Part shown: one piece after another, positions 46,850 to 57,192 of the stretch
How positions within the stretch are numbered: position 1 is the first letter of the stretch
Layout: every line of letters begins with the position of its first letter
Assembly: GCA_947492745.1 (NCBI GenBank)
Contig: CANLOE010000017.1
Span: forward strand, 16,261-80,260
Reading direction: 5' to 3'
Length of the DNA: 64,000 bases
Source: an uncultured Cyclobacteriaceae bacterium
GTDB taxonomy: Bacteria > Bacteroidota > Bacteroidia > Cytophagales > Cyclobacteriaceae
The notes under the pieces: generated by a model
What the model was told of the DNA's origin: nothing
Database searches by the model: none
Seen by the model: the letters and a program-made list of their open reading frames with translations, nothing else
Translations under genes and position numbers: made by a program

Positions 46850-48535
46850 TTATCGTCTATTTACTTCTGCCATGTAGAAATCATCAACAACTATGTCCGC
46901 TACACCCGCTACCCTTAGAAATGGATAAGTTTCAACAGGGTTGCCCGAACCATCTTTAGAATCATCGGTAGCTGTAAAAGTGGTTGTAAGAGTCACCCAT
47001 CCACTAGCTTCTACCTCTTTGAGGTTCCATGAAACAACATCTGCCCATCCAATATAATCAACAATGAAAATAGAGAGGACCGGATCTACTAAACATTTGG
47101 TAGCATCGGGATCTGTACAATCTTTATTCAAACGTTGTCCAACAGAAATAGCGTTGACTTTAAGGCTTATCAAATACTCTTTGCCATTCTCTATACGGTA
47201 CTTTTGATCCGCACCAACGATGCCCGTTCCCAAGTCCGTATAATCAGTAGTTTTAGTATTTATATAATGAGCACAAGATAATCCATTAGCACATTCTATT
47301 GTTGATGCTCCCTTTTCTTCTGAAATTACAGGGTCACCATCAAAATTAGGCAATAAAACTTTGTGGGCTTTTCCTTGATGGATAAACTCTATATCACCTT
47401 TGGTATCACCGAACAACAAAAACTGAGCATAACCACCTGCAAATAAGGTATTGTCAAAGATGAAGAGATTTTCAAACCCGGCATAGCCAAAAACCAGATT
47501 ATTGTGGTTGTCCACAAACATGTCAGTGAACTCCGCTATTTCTTCACCGGAAGTATCAGCAATATCTCCGGCATAGGATACCATTACGGAATCAGACGAT
47601 AAGAAAGCTTCGCCCATATCTATGATAATGTTTCTTTCGTCATCGGTGCTTACACTTGCATCGGAAACGGTAAGTGTTGTTTCTACACCGAGGTTGATTA
47701 CTTTAACAGAGAAATCCGAAGCTTCTACTGTCGCGTCATCAATATTTCTAGTATACTTTAACCTGATAGAAGAATTTCCACTACCATTTGCAATGGTCGT
47801 GGCACTATCCAACTCTAGTGGTGCAAGTACGTTCACCCAATCACTAAAGCTTACCGAAGTAGTCTGCTGTGTACCGTTAAAGTCGCGGGCTATCATAACA
47901 GATACTCCAAAAGTTCCTCCTTCGTTATAAGTAACAACGAAATCATCTCCAGTGCCAAAGGTATTTTGATTTGCTGTACCAGGAGTACCTCCTTCGAAGG
48001 TCCAAGTAGTAGTAGGGATATCAAAATCACTTTCATTCACGAACTTCACTTGATCACCAAGATTTAATTCATGCATTTCATCATCCGCAGCAGCAAGTTC
48101 ATCTCCCTGACTACCGTCATCGTTTACCCTGAACGCTTTGAAGGCAACTTCAAGAGGAGGCATAACAGTAATTGTGTAGGTACGCGAATTGGTAGTATTA
48201 GTAAAAGTGTCAGGGAAAGTACGGGTTACCACTACTTTATATTCTCCTACTGCATTGAACGTGGCTTTTATCGTTTTCGCTGTTAAATCAGCAGGTAAAT
48301 CTACATCATTGGTAGGGGTAATAGACCATATTCGTGAGGTCGCGGAGTTATCGGTATCCTCAAACTCTACCTCATCACCCAGAATCACATCCATCTCACC
48401 GGTTGTACTATCGGGAGTCATTGTTTTATCTTCATCATCGTCCCCACAGGAAATCAAGAACAAAGAGGTGGCTAATATTGTCATGCTCAGAAATTTACCG
48501 AACATTGGAAAATTTGTTATTCTTTTCATATTCAT
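46850..48535 (-). CDS. PKD-domain surface glycan-binding lipoprotein
   Basis: The 561-residue protein begins with a signal peptide and lipobox L-I-S-C (Cys30) followed by G-D-D-D-E-D, a strong surface-export signal of Bacteroidota lipoproteins. Translation could also start two codons later. Two PKD-like domains (about 40-125 and 130-240; T-T-W-T-F-E-G-G-T-P-G), an Ig-like stretch with S-V-M-V-S-Y-A-G-D, and a C-terminal beta-sandwich (about 350-561) probably binding glycan follow. It is the last gene of the SusC-SusD-SGBP-SGBP operon, 77 bp after its paralogue. The role is inferred: holding agarose chains at the cell surface. Confidence 0.85.
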   Translation of the reverse strand: MNMKRITNFPMFGKFLSMTILATSLFLISCGDDDEDKTMTPDSTTGEMDVILGDEVEFEDTDNSATSRIWSITPTNDVDLPADLTAKTIKATFNAVGEYKVVVTRTFPDTFTNTTNSRTYTITVMPPLEVAFKAFRVNDDGSQGDELAAADDEMHELNLGDQVKFVNESDFDIPTTTWTFEGGTPGTANQNTFGTGDDFVVTYNEGGTFGVSVMIARDFNGTQQTTSVSFSDWVNVLAPLELDSATTIANGSGNSSIRLKYTRNIDDATVEASDFSVKVINLGVETTLTVSDASVSTDDERNIIIDMGEAFLSSDSVMVSYAGDIADTSGEEIAEFTDMFVDNHNNLVFGYAGFENLFIFDNTLFAGGYAQFLLFGDTKGDIEFIHQGKAHKVLLPNFDGDPVISEEKGASTIECANGLSCAHYINTKTTDYTDLGTGIVGADQKYRIENGKEYLISLKVNAISVGQRLNKDCTDPDATKCLVDPVLSIFIVDYIGWADVVSWNLKEVEASGWVTLTTTFTATDDSKDGSGNPVETYPFLRVAGVADIVVDDFYMAEVNRR

Positions 48536-48612
48536 TGTGTTTACGGTTAATTTAATTTCGTTGTTATTGTTATTATTAATTCCACTTATTTTAAAAATAC
48601 AAAAAATAGTGA

Positions 48613-50232
48613 TTAACGACGCAATTCATACGGATAGATTTCCAAATCGTCAAAGAAAGCGGTAACATTTCCTATAGTCCTAAAATAAGGACGGACAGCA
48701 CCGCTAGAAGGAGCACCACTATCCCCTCCCCAGACCGCTTCTATCTTGACCCATTCACCGATAGGATGGGTAGTCAGACTGGATCTGTACTCGTGAACGA
48801 CCAGTTTGTCCCCGATTATCCATAGGAACATACTCAATTCTTCCCATTCGTCATCGGAGACGGGCGTGGCTTCTTCCACGAAGACCCAGTAGGAAATAAG
48901 ATAGTTATTTCCTTCCTGAACATTAATAACGTTAAATGCCGTGGGATCTTCTTCATCACCGTCAGTGATGACCTCGGCCCATTCGCGAGTGCCGTCTGCT
49001 GTACGGCCAGAGGACAGTTTGGCACTGAATGTACCGGAGCGGGGCTTCTCCGTAGAGAATGATGCCGTACCTCCGGAACCCGCTACGTTGTCTACCAGCC
49101 AGCCCAGACCACTGTCTTCAAACCCGCCGTACTCAGCTGCGATATTAACTAATCTAAAATCAAGTTTTTGTTCTGTAAAGCCATTAGCTGCAACTCCATC
49201 AGCCGTCTCTAGTCCCCCAGGGGTATAACTGACCAATACTTCATCGGAGCTGAACAACCTACTCTCTAGTTTTAGATATACTTCATTATCAGTATTTCCC
49301 TCTCCTCCCGAAACACTAATCACGGGTATCAATTCATCAAATTCCACGGGTAAACCCAATGCGTTCTTGACCGTATTCTTGACTCTAACAGAGAAGTTTG
49401 CTGTTTCGGCAGAAGGGTCGGCGACACTACGACTAAAGGCCAGTGCTACCACGTCCTCCTCTATTCGGTATACATCTTCCAGAACCACAGGTCGGGTCGA
49501 GGGTATTACTCGGATGAAATTATCGATATCAATTTCATCGGCACCTTGCGGTTTTACCCTAGAGGCAGAAAAGTTAAAATCATAATCTCCAGTACGCTGG
49601 TATTTTATTTCTATATCCTGAGAGAAATCCTCGCTTCCTTGGGTTCTCTGGACTGTAGTCGGGCTTGCTCCATCCGAAAAAGTAGTTAATATAGTAGGCG
49701 CACCCACGGAACTGTTCTTTATACGGATTTTATCTCCCGCCATTAATACATTCAAAGCTCCATCGGTCATGTCGAATTTGATACTATCTTCATCGGTAGT
49801 GGACACATACCATACTTCGATATCGGCTTTGACAGAATCCACTACGGTGACCGTAATGGTCGTATCGAGTACATTACTGCTTTTTGTTTTCTTGGTTTGC
49901 CAGTCCCAAGGAATACCATTGAAGGTTTGATTGAGTTTTACTTCGTATTCCCCTATTTTGGAAAATTTGACGACCACCGACTTATCCGACGAGCTGGTTA
50001 CATCTGAGATATCTCCCCCTGGAAAACTCCATTGCCTTGCATTTACTCCTGTGGATAAATCGGCAAAAGTCTCTGTTCCATTAATCTGGACTATGGGTTC
50101 GCCAATTCCAAAACTTGTATTGATAAGGATTACGTTAGGCTCGTCGGTAGGGGCTTCGAAATCATCATCCCCACATCCGAAAAATACCAATCCGAATATT
50201 GTTAATATTAAAAATCTTGCAAACTGTTTCAT
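48613..50232 (-). CDS. PKD-domain surface glycan-binding lipoprotein
   Basis: The 539-residue protein has a signal peptide with lipobox F-F-G-C (Cys20) and the surface signal G-D-D-D-F. PKD-like domains (R-Q-W-S-F-P-G-G near residue 65; a second around 140-240), an Ig-like stretch (D-E-V-L-V-S-Y-T-P-G-G) and a C-terminal jelly-roll module (about 370-539, with G-L-G-W-L-V-D-N and F-D-D-L-E-I-Y) follow. It starts 5 bp after the susD stop and closely resembles the lipoprotein at 22644-24167, so it is the SusE-position protein of this operon. Glycan binding is inferred. Confidence 0.86.
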   Translation of the reverse strand: MKQFARFLILTIFGLVFFGCGDDDFEAPTDEPNVILINTSFGIGEPIVQINGTETFADLSTGVNARQWSFPGGDISDVTSSSDKSVVVKFSKIGEYEVKLNQTFNGIPWDWQTKKTKSSNVLDTTITVTVVDSVKADIEVWYVSTTDEDSIKFDMTDGALNVLMAGDKIRIKNSSVGAPTILTTFSDGASPTTVQRTQGSEDFSQDIEIKYQRTGDYDFNFSASRVKPQGADEIDIDNFIRVIPSTRPVVLEDVYRIEEDVVALAFSRSVADPSAETANFSVRVKNTVKNALGLPVEFDELIPVISVSGGEGNTDNEVYLKLESRLFSSDEVLVSYTPGGLETADGVAANGFTEQKLDFRLVNIAAEYGGFEDSGLGWLVDNVAGSGGTASFSTEKPRSGTFSAKLSSGRTADGTREWAEVITDGDEEDPTAFNVINVQEGNNYLISYWVFVEEATPVSDDEWEELSMFLWIIGDKLVVHEYRSSLTTHPIGEWVKIEAVWGGDSGAPSSGAVRPYFRTIGNVTAFFDDLEIYPYELRR

Positions 50233-50237
50233 ATCTC

Positions 50238-52043
50238 TTATTGTATAGAACTGTTGTTATTTATTTCAGTAATAGGTACTGGAAAATAATCATGAAAAGA
50301 TGGTGAGTATCTCGACAATTGCTGTTCTGTATTCTGATATCTCACGATGGCCCTTCCCAAAAAGAAGGGATCCGGCTCAGGACAGGTCACTCCACAAAAT
50401 TCCAATATACCATTATCTACAGGTTCCATTTCACCTGTTGCTGCATTGAGTATGTCTTCCGTGTAGACATGCTCACCCATATTCACAAAAGCCTCTTCTA
50501 CTAGGTCCCATCGTACTAAATCAACCCATCGCGAGGATACCCCTTCGAAAGAAAGCTCCAATACTCTTTCCACAAACTGGATGTGTGTCAATAAGGCATC
50601 TGCATTCAACGTGGTCACAGGGTGCCCTAGAGAGCCCCCCCCTCTTTTGTGCAGTACAGGAATTCTTCCACTGAGGTCACTACTATACTGTTCTAGTGTA
50701 ATGACTCCTGCCCTTGACCTCACGAGGTCCACATAAGTCAATGCTTCATTTAGTGAAGCATCACCATTGGCCATCAATAATGCTTCTGCATACATCAAGT
50801 ATACATCGGCCAATCTTATGACACGTTCGTTGATGCCCGAGCGGTCCATATTGTCCTCTCCAGACCTATTAAACCAGTTGGTCCCCTTTTTCCAATAGCA
50901 GCTTTCCGCTCCTCCATTAAACCAATCTGCGATGGTTCTGATATTGCTCTCTTTCTGATAGTATGGTCCTTCGTCCTGATCGATAAAGGCGATGGACCAG
51001 AATGCCCTTCTGGAGAAATTATTATCGGTATTGATAGGGTTTGTCGGGTCGGGACGATCGTCCTCATACAGTTCGTGTACCCAATGCGTCGGTACTGCCA
51101 CCCTAAATCCTCCACGTAACTGTGGAGCTGCTTGGCGCGCCTTGATAGTCGCTTCTGCTCCACTTTGGGTCCCTATATCATCTTTCAGGGTACCGGACAG
51201 ACCTTCGTTTACTGTTGCATTAAAGCTGATTTCGAAAATCGACTCTCGATTGAACTCTCCTGTTGTGGTAAAGTTTTCACCGATATCTTCTGTTAAAGAA
51301 TAAATCCCTGAATCAATCACTTCCTTGAACAGCCGAGCTGCATCAGCATAATCACCTCGATAAAGGTGAGCTTTGGCCAAAAGACTGGTAGCAGCTCCCC
51401 ATGTAGCTCTTCCCGTATTGTTCTCGTCCCATTCTCGGGGTAGGTTAGCTATGGCAAACTCCAGGTCAGGTCGAATAACAGCTTCGAACAGCTCTGACCT
51501 GTCCATCAATGGCTTATTGAAATCTTCGGGTTCTACAGGTACCTTATCCTGTAGTATTACCTGTCGATAACTGTTTCCTATCCAAAAATAGAAAAGTGCC
51601 CTTAAAAACCTAGCTTGTCCCAGGATATTTGTTTTTTCTTCTTCCGTAAAGTCTGCATTGGCTTCAAAAGCTAGGATATTATCAATTACCTGATTACAAC
51701 GGAACACTCCGATGTAGAGTTCTTGCCATCGCTGATTGATATAAATGGTACTGGCATCCCAGTCCAATAGACTAAATGCAAAAGAAGTCTCGTAAAAGTC
51801 AAAGGATCTCCCTACATCGCTGCGTATATTTTCATTTACCGACATCGCCCCCCCTCCTACAGAGGCGTATTGTAGGCCACTATAAGCAGTCACCAATCCA
51901 CGTTGAAAATCATCCTCAGATAACCAAAATGAATCCGTAGTAATCGTATTGGGATTGGTTTCCGTAAGGAAGTCATCACTACAGCTACCAGTAATGAGTA
52001 AAATGGCAATGAGTAAGTATTTGTATGTTTTATTGATATGCAT
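50238..52043 (-). CDS. SusD-like surface glycan-binding lipoprotein
   Basis: The 601-residue SusD homologue has lipobox I-T-G-S-C (Cys21) followed by S-D-D-F-L-T-E-T-N-P. Family segments are T-D-S-F-W-L-S, R-C-N-Q-V-I-D-N, A-R-F-L-R-A-L-F-Y-F-W, R-A-T-W-G-A-A-T-S-L-L and a C-terminal H-D-Y-F-P-V-P-I-T-E. It starts 13 bp after susC. It is about 50 residues longer than the region 1 SusD, mainly in the loop-rich second half. It would form the lid of the SusC channel and bind agaro-oligosaccharides. Confidence 0.96.
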   Translation of the reverse strand: MHINKTYKYLLIAILLITGSCSDDFLTETNPNTITTDSFWLSEDDFQRGLVTAYSGLQYASVGGGAMSVNENIRSDVGRSFDFYETSFAFSLLDWDASTIYINQRWQELYIGVFRCNQVIDNILAFEANADFTEEEKTNILGQARFLRALFYFWIGNSYRQVILQDKVPVEPEDFNKPLMDRSELFEAVIRPDLEFAIANLPREWDENNTGRATWGAATSLLAKAHLYRGDYADAARLFKEVIDSGIYSLTEDIGENFTTTGEFNRESIFEISFNATVNEGLSGTLKDDIGTQSGAEATIKARQAAPQLRGGFRVAVPTHWVHELYEDDRPDPTNPINTDNNFSRRAFWSIAFIDQDEGPYYQKESNIRTIADWFNGGAESCYWKKGTNWFNRSGEDNMDRSGINERVIRLADVYLMYAEALLMANGDASLNEALTYVDLVRSRAGVITLEQYSSDLSGRIPVLHKRGGGSLGHPVTTLNADALLTHIQFVERVLELSFEGVSSRWVDLVRWDLVEEAFVNMGEHVYTEDILNAATGEMEPVDNGILEFCGVTCPEPDPFFLGRAIVRYQNTEQQLSRYSPSFHDYFPVPITEINNNSSIQ

Positions 52044-52056
52044 TGCTATAATTCTT

Positions 52057-55000
52057 TTATAGGTTAATTTGGATACCTCCTAAAATTCTTCTTGATACAG
52101 GGTAATTGCCCCTATCCACTCCTCTATCAAATAGACTGTTGGAATAACCGATTTCAGGATCGAACCCTGAATAGCCCGTAAAAGTCAAAGGGTTCTGGAT
52201 ATTGACATATACTCTCATTTTCCTGATTTTATCACCAAACCATTTGCCGACATTTGAACTTGCCGATTTGGTAGCCTTACCGATGATGGTATAACCTAAG
52301 GTAATGTTCCGTACACGGAGATAAGTACCGTCTTCTAGGAAGAAGTCACTCCAAGTCTGAAAATTGGGATGACGTGGGTTTCTTCGAGTGGCCGGAATAT
52401 CGGAATCTGGATTGGCGGGTTGCCACTGAGACAAGAGTTCACGATGTCTGTTGCTCTGATAAGCATAGGCTCTTGCACCATTGTACAATTCTGCTCCATG
52501 AGCGTAGTACAACTGAACGAATAGATCAAAACCTCTATAATCCAAATTACCTGTCAAACCCAACTCAAACTCAGGAATACCGGAACCTGCAAATTGACGG
52601 TCATTGTCATCGATTTGTCCATCACCATTGGTATCGACGTATTTAAGGTCACCGAGCATGGCATTGGTGTTCAAAAGACTGTTATTATATGCGTCCACCT
52701 CTTCTTGTGTTTTCAAGGTTCCTTCAGTGGGTATCAAGAAAAAGGAAGCTACGGGTCTACCTACGACCAGAAAAGTAGTGTTTTGATTGCCAGGACTTAT
52801 AGTAACAGGGTTTCCGCCACTAATACCGAATTTCCCTACAGTTTCGGACAATTGGGTCACTTCGTTCACGTTTCTGGAAAAGTTAGCATTCACAGTATAG
52901 TTTAGGCCACCTCCCGTTGTTCCTCTATAAGTAGAAGATAGTTCTATACCTTGGTTGACCATGTTTCCTACGTTTCTAGTAATCCGTTGTAAGGCGCCCC
53001 CAGGTAACCAAGGCCCCGTGGAAGGTGCTACTTCTATGGGCACTAACATATCTTCTTTGGAGTTTCTATAAACGTCTACTGTAAAGTCAAGCTTACCTTG
53101 CAGCATTGTCAGATCGATTCCAAAGTTTCTGGCAATATTGGTCTCCCATTTAACTTGAGGATTGGCAAAGGTACGCTGGATGGCACCAAAGTTCAGGCCC
53201 AGGGGATTCTCTCCACCGAATACATAATTCGAGCCTTGCACGATGAAGGGCAAAAAGCCGAATGCCCCAATGTTCTGGTTACCCACTTCTGCAAAACTTG
53301 CTCTGATTTTCATATTCTCTACCCAACCCAAGTCCAAGTTCTGGAAAAAGGGTTCATCGCTGATATTATAGGCCAAAGAGGCTCCATAAAAGTTTCCATT
53401 CCTGAATTCTTCGGCAAAGTTCGACGAACCATCTCGTCTAAAACTGGCCGACACGATATACTTATCTTTATAGTTGTATTCAGCCCTTACCAGCGTACCG
53501 ACCAGACCATTGGCAGTGCGATTACTACCGATGGAAAGCGGTTCATTACCGGCACTGAATTCTTGTGTATCATTACTGAGGAAATCTTCCTTAACGGATA
53601 CGGTCTGTCGAAAACGCGAACGTTCGGCAATATATACTAGGGTACCGTTAAGCTTATGGTCTCCAAAAGATTTTTCGTACTTAAGTATATTTTCTATCGT
53701 CCATTTATCTGCTTGATTCTGTGTTTCGGATAAGCGCGCCAGTGGTCGTGAAGAATTCAAATCAGCTTCTCCGTTTTGGGCGATCACAATATAACTGGGC
53801 TGCCAAAACTTCTGGAAAAAATTGATGACATTACCTCCAGCCCTAAGTTGATACTCCAGACCATCGATAATCTCGTATTTCATATGTACAGCGGCATTGA
53901 TATCCGTAGCGTTTGATGTATTCTCATTGACCAGATCTCTGGCAAACGAACCTATATTCTGAGGGTTTTCAAAAGGCACCTGTACAATACCCTCTCCTTC
54001 CGGTAAAGGCTGGTAGGGTCGCTGTGCAATAGCTCTTTGGTATACGGCAAAAGGTTCCGTCTCCCTACGGTCTCCCTTAACGAAAAGCGTACTAAAGATC
54101 TCAAACTTATTTTTGGTTAACGTATTATTTGCACGCAATGAGAGACGTTCGTAATCGGAATTCTTCAATATACCGTCTTGAGTGAAATAATTAGCGATTA
54201 TTGCTGTCTTCGAATTTTCTGAACCTTTGGTAAAGGTGAGATTATGATTTTGTATCGGAGCATTGTTATTAAGTATGGCACCGATAAAATCAGTATTCCT
54301 ATTTAAAGATCCTGGATTTAGATTGACCGTTTCGCTCGGTAAGCCACTGAGTTGGCGTTCTTCTATTTCCTCTGCCAATAGCTGCTCTTGTGTATTCATT
54401 AATGGTATCCCGGAAGTAATGTTCTGCACACCGGCATACATACTATAATCCACCGAAACCTGTCCTTTGGTTCCCCTTTTGGTCGTAATGAGAATTACAC
54501 CATTGGAAGCTCTGGTGCCGTAAATCGCAGCCGCAGCACCATCCTTGAGGATTTCCATGGACTGAATCTCTTCAGGCACAATATTGGGATTACCATTATA
54601 GGGAATACCATCCACTACATATAATGGACTGGAACCTCCACTTGTAAAAGAACCTGTTCCTCTGATCTGTACGTTGGCAATTGCTCCCGGCGCACCAGAG
54701 CTAGCTTGTACGTTTACCCCTGCGACCCTGCCCTGAATAGAAGCAACAGCATCATTTGATGCGTTTTTAAGAATTTCTTCAGATTTTACCGAAGCAACGG
54801 CACCCGCGACCTCTTTGGTCTTTTTAGCACCATATCCGACTACTACTACTTCACCTAAAGTAGTAATATCTTCTTTCAATACTACATCTATTCTCGTGTC
54901 GTTTGCACCAACGACCTTAGTGGTAGAAGTATAACCGATATGCTGAAACAACAAAACATTATTGTTCGTTACGGAAATTTCATATTCTCCGTCCAAGGAA

Positions 55001-55173
55001 GTAGTGGTCCCTCCAAGTTTCCCCTCTATGGTGATATTAACACCTGGCAAAGTCTCTCCCGTCTCATCCGTTACGGTTCCTTTGATTAATTTTTGCGCGT
55101 TGACGGAGTAACATCCAACCACCGTCATGAAACAAAAATACCCTATTAGCTTTCTAAGTATATCGTACTTCAT
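52057..55173 (-). CDS. SusC-like TonB-dependent outer membrane transporter
   Basis: The 1038-residue transporter has a signal peptide (ending V-N-A-Q, about residue 27), an N-terminal carboxypeptidase-D-like domain (K-G-T-V-T-D-E-T-G-E-T-L-P-G-V), the motif G-E-V-V-V-V-G-Y-G near 115, a plug with P-L-Y-V-V-D-G-I-P-Y, and a beta-barrel ending I-Q-I-N-L. It is the first gene of a four-gene operon with SusD and two binding lipoproteins. A 316-bp intergenic region separates it from the divergent TPR-LuxR regulator gene and contains the 17-bp motif shared with other agarose units. The substrate is inferred to be neoagaro-oligosaccharides. Confidence 0.96.
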   Translation of the reverse strand: MKYDILRKLIGYFCFMTVVGCYSVNAQKLIKGTVTDETGETLPGVNITIEGKLGGTTTSLDGEYEISVTNNNVLLFQHIGYTSTTKVVGANDTRIDVVLKEDITTLGEVVVVGYGAKKTKEVAGAVASVKSEEILKNASNDAVASIQGRVAGVNVQASSGAPGAIANVQIRGTGSFTSGGSSPLYVVDGIPYNGNPNIVPEEIQSMEILKDGAAAAIYGTRASNGVILITTKRGTKGQVSVDYSMYAGVQNITSGIPLMNTQEQLLAEEIEERQLSGLPSETVNLNPGSLNRNTDFIGAILNNNAPIQNHNLTFTKGSENSKTAIIANYFTQDGILKNSDYERLSLRANNTLTKNKFEIFSTLFVKGDRRETEPFAVYQRAIAQRPYQPLPEGEGIVQVPFENPQNIGSFARDLVNENTSNATDINAAVHMKYEIIDGLEYQLRAGGNVINFFQKFWQPSYIVIAQNGEADLNSSRPLARLSETQNQADKWTIENILKYEKSFGDHKLNGTLVYIAERSRFRQTVSVKEDFLSNDTQEFSAGNEPLSIGSNRTANGLVGTLVRAEYNYKDKYIVSASFRRDGSSNFAEEFRNGNFYGASLAYNISDEPFFQNLDLGWVENMKIRASFAEVGNQNIGAFGFLPFIVQGSNYVFGGENPLGLNFGAIQRTFANPQVKWETNIARNFGIDLTMLQGKLDFTVDVYRNSKEDMLVPIEVAPSTGPWLPGGALQRITRNVGNMVNQGIELSSTYRGTTGGGLNYTVNANFSRNVNEVTQLSETVGKFGISGGNPVTISPGNQNTTFLVVGRPVASFFLIPTEGTLKTQEEVDAYNNSLLNTNAMLGDLKYVDTNGDGQIDDNDRQFAGSGIPEFELGLTGNLDYRGFDLFVQLYYAHGAELYNGARAYAYQSNRHRELLSQWQPANPDSDIPATRRNPRHPNFQTWSDFFLEDGTYLRVRNITLGYTIIGKATKSASSNVGKWFGDKIRKMRVYVNIQNPLTFTGYSGFDPEIGYSNSLFDRGVDRGNYPVSRRILGGIQINL

Positions 55174-55332
55174 AGTATTTGCATTATTTCCAATGTTAAG
55201 ATTTTTTGTTTAGTGAGTTTAAAATTTTACAATTGTTACATAAGTTCTTTAAATCAGTGAATTTCATGCGCTTTGTTCAGTATGAAACCTTTTAAAGATA
55301 GCCATTATTAAAAGTTGAAAGCCTGCAATTTA

Positions 55333-55349
55333 CTAGACAATAACTGAAC
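55333..55349 (-). promoter_or_regulatory. Shared 17-bp PUL motif upstream of agarose susC
   Basis: CTAGACAATAACTGAAC on the plus strand (GTTCAGTTATTGTCTAG toward susC) lies 160 bp before the susC start. It matches the motif at 57951-57967 in 16 of 17 bases and that at 39802-39818 in 13 of 17, always in the same orientation to the gene. A CTGAAC/GTTCAG inverted pair (55344-55349, 55363-55368) overlaps it. Confidence 0.6.
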
Positions 55350-55489
55350 AGGTCCGATTTCAGTTCAGAAAAAGTTATCAATTTGCTATAAAAGCAAGCA
55401 TTCGTTTTGAATAATTACCATTTTTGTCACATCAATATTAACTGATTTTTTATTTTTCGCAATACATAACATAAAATAAACTTACTATA

Positions 55490-57124
55490 TTGACACAATA
55501 CACTAGACAAATTGTTTTTCTCCTACTAGTGCTTGTCCAACTCGATGGATTTTCGCAAAAAAGCGATAACAGCAATGGTATTGTGAATGACATCACAAAA
55601 ACATCTGCGCAACAAGATACGGTCACCGATAAAAATCACGATAGCACAGAACGCCGCTACAAAATGGCAATCGAAGAGTTCAAAAGCATCAACGATACGG
55701 TCCAGACCATTACGGGTCTGGTCAACTTATCTACTTACTATGCTCATGTCGCAGACTTCCACAAAGCATATGAAGGTTACTGGAAAGCATTGCTATTAGC
55801 TGATGAGTCTAACGATGAACTGGCCAAGGCCAAAGTTTACGAAGGGCTTGGTTGGTTATATAGCTTATTCAGTAGACTGGAAAAATCCAAAGAATATTTC
55901 AATCAATTATTGAAGGTCAGGAAGAGATATGTAAAAAATGGCACTTTAAAGCAAGAGACATTACTAAGTGGATATTATGCACTTGCCGTTCTGCACCGTA
56001 AAAATCAAGAAAACAATATGGCAAGACGCTACCTAGATAGTTGCCAGCAAGTACAAAGCGTTTTTGATAAGGAGGTCAGTACGGCATTTATGGAGGCAGA
56101 GCTGGCCTATGTATCCTTTAATGAAGGTGGTTATGAAAAGAGTCTTAATCTATTATTGAAAAACAGACCTTATTTTGAGCAAAACCATCCAGCCTATGTC
56201 ATCTTATTGGATTCTTTTTTGGGCGATATCTACAAGGAGATGGGAGAACACAACAGTAGTGAGCAGTTTTACCTAAATGCTATGCGTATCGGCGAACTGT
56301 ACAGAAGCCATCAAGATCATATCCCAACCATATATGAAAACCTTTCTGAGCTATATTACAGGATGAATCGGCCAGAGGCTGCCTACAAATATTTGAATAT
56401 GTCCAAAACTCTTGAAGAAAGACAATTCGGTACTCGTAGTGTTCATAACCAAAAAATGATGGAGATAACGGATACCTATCGCCTGGAAAAAGAAAAAAAG
56501 GATGATTTTATTCAAAAGCAGCGCTTGGAACAACTGGAACAGAGAGCTGAAATAGCTCAATTAAAAGCAACAATATTGTATGTGACTATCGTATCGCTTA
56601 TTCTGGTCATCTTTTTGGTGTATCGTTTCTTGAGAGCAAAATACAAAGCTCAGAAGCGGGCCATTCAACAGCAAAAAGAATTGGAACTGCAAAAGGCAGA
56701 GGAAATATTGGAAGTTAAGAACAAAGAACTGACAAAATCCACGCTCCAACTGATTGAAAGGGATGAGTTGCTTTCTGAGTTAAAATCGAAGCTGAACGAA
56801 CAGCATAAGAAAACCAACGAAGGCAGTATCAATAAGATAGTATCTCAGATAGATTTTAACAAAAACCTCAACTGGGAAGAGTTCAATGCCCGATTTATTG
56901 CCGTTAACACCAGTTTTTATGATGAACTCAAAAAACGCTTCCCTAAACTGACACAGAGTGACAAAAAAATATGTGCTTTGATCAAGCTCAATTTTTCCAG
57001 TAAAGACATGGCCAAATTACTAGGTATCTCTGTAGAATCCGTCCATACTACAAGATATCGTCTTCGAAAAAAATTAAAATTAACGCGACAAGATAATCTT
57101 GAAGATTTCATTGGTACCTTGTAG
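55490..57124 (+). CDS. Membrane-bound TPR regulator with LuxR-type HTH
   Basis: The frame opens with TTG at 55490, which directly begins a signal peptide (R-Q-I-V-F-L-L-L-V-L-V, ending F-S-Q at 23); no in-frame ATG gives a better N-terminus. The 544 residues comprise periplasmic TPR-like helices (about 55-315), a coiled coil (330-360), one membrane helix (360-380), a long cytoplasmic coiled coil (385-445) and a LuxR/sigma-like helix-turn-helix (485-535; S-K-D-M-A-K-L-L-G-I-S-V-E-S-V). There is no kinase or receiver. Divergent from the agarose susC, it is the obvious candidate regulator of that operon, perhaps sensing ligand or a partner protein through the TPRs. Confidence 0.87.
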   Translation: MTQYTRQIVFLLLVLVQLDGFSQKSDNSNGIVNDITKTSAQQDTVTDKNHDSTERRYKMAIEEFKSINDTVQTITGLVNLSTYYAHVADFHKAYEGYWKALLLADESNDELAKAKVYEGLGWLYSLFSRLEKSKEYFNQLLKVRKRYVKNGTLKQETLLSGYYALAVLHRKNQENNMARRYLDSCQQVQSVFDKEVSTAFMEAELAYVSFNEGGYEKSLNLLLKNRPYFEQNHPAYVILLDSFLGDIYKEMGEHNSSEQFYLNAMRIGELYRSHQDHIPTIYENLSELYYRMNRPEAAYKYLNMSKTLEERQFGTRSVHNQKMMEITDTYRLEKEKKDDFIQKQRLEQLEQRAEIAQLKATILYVTIVSLILVIFLVYRFLRAKYKAQKRAIQQQKELELQKAEEILEVKNKELTKSTLQLIERDELLSELKSKLNEQHKKTNEGSINKIVSQIDFNKNLNWEEFNARFIAVNTSFYDELKKRFPKLTQSDKKICALIKLNFSSKDMAKLLGISVESVHTTRYRLRKKLKLTRQDNLEDFIGTL

Positions 57125-57192
57125 CCAATAGAGCAGTAGGCTATATATAGGTACAACCACAAAACAGTGCAGGGTTTCTATTACACTTATTT

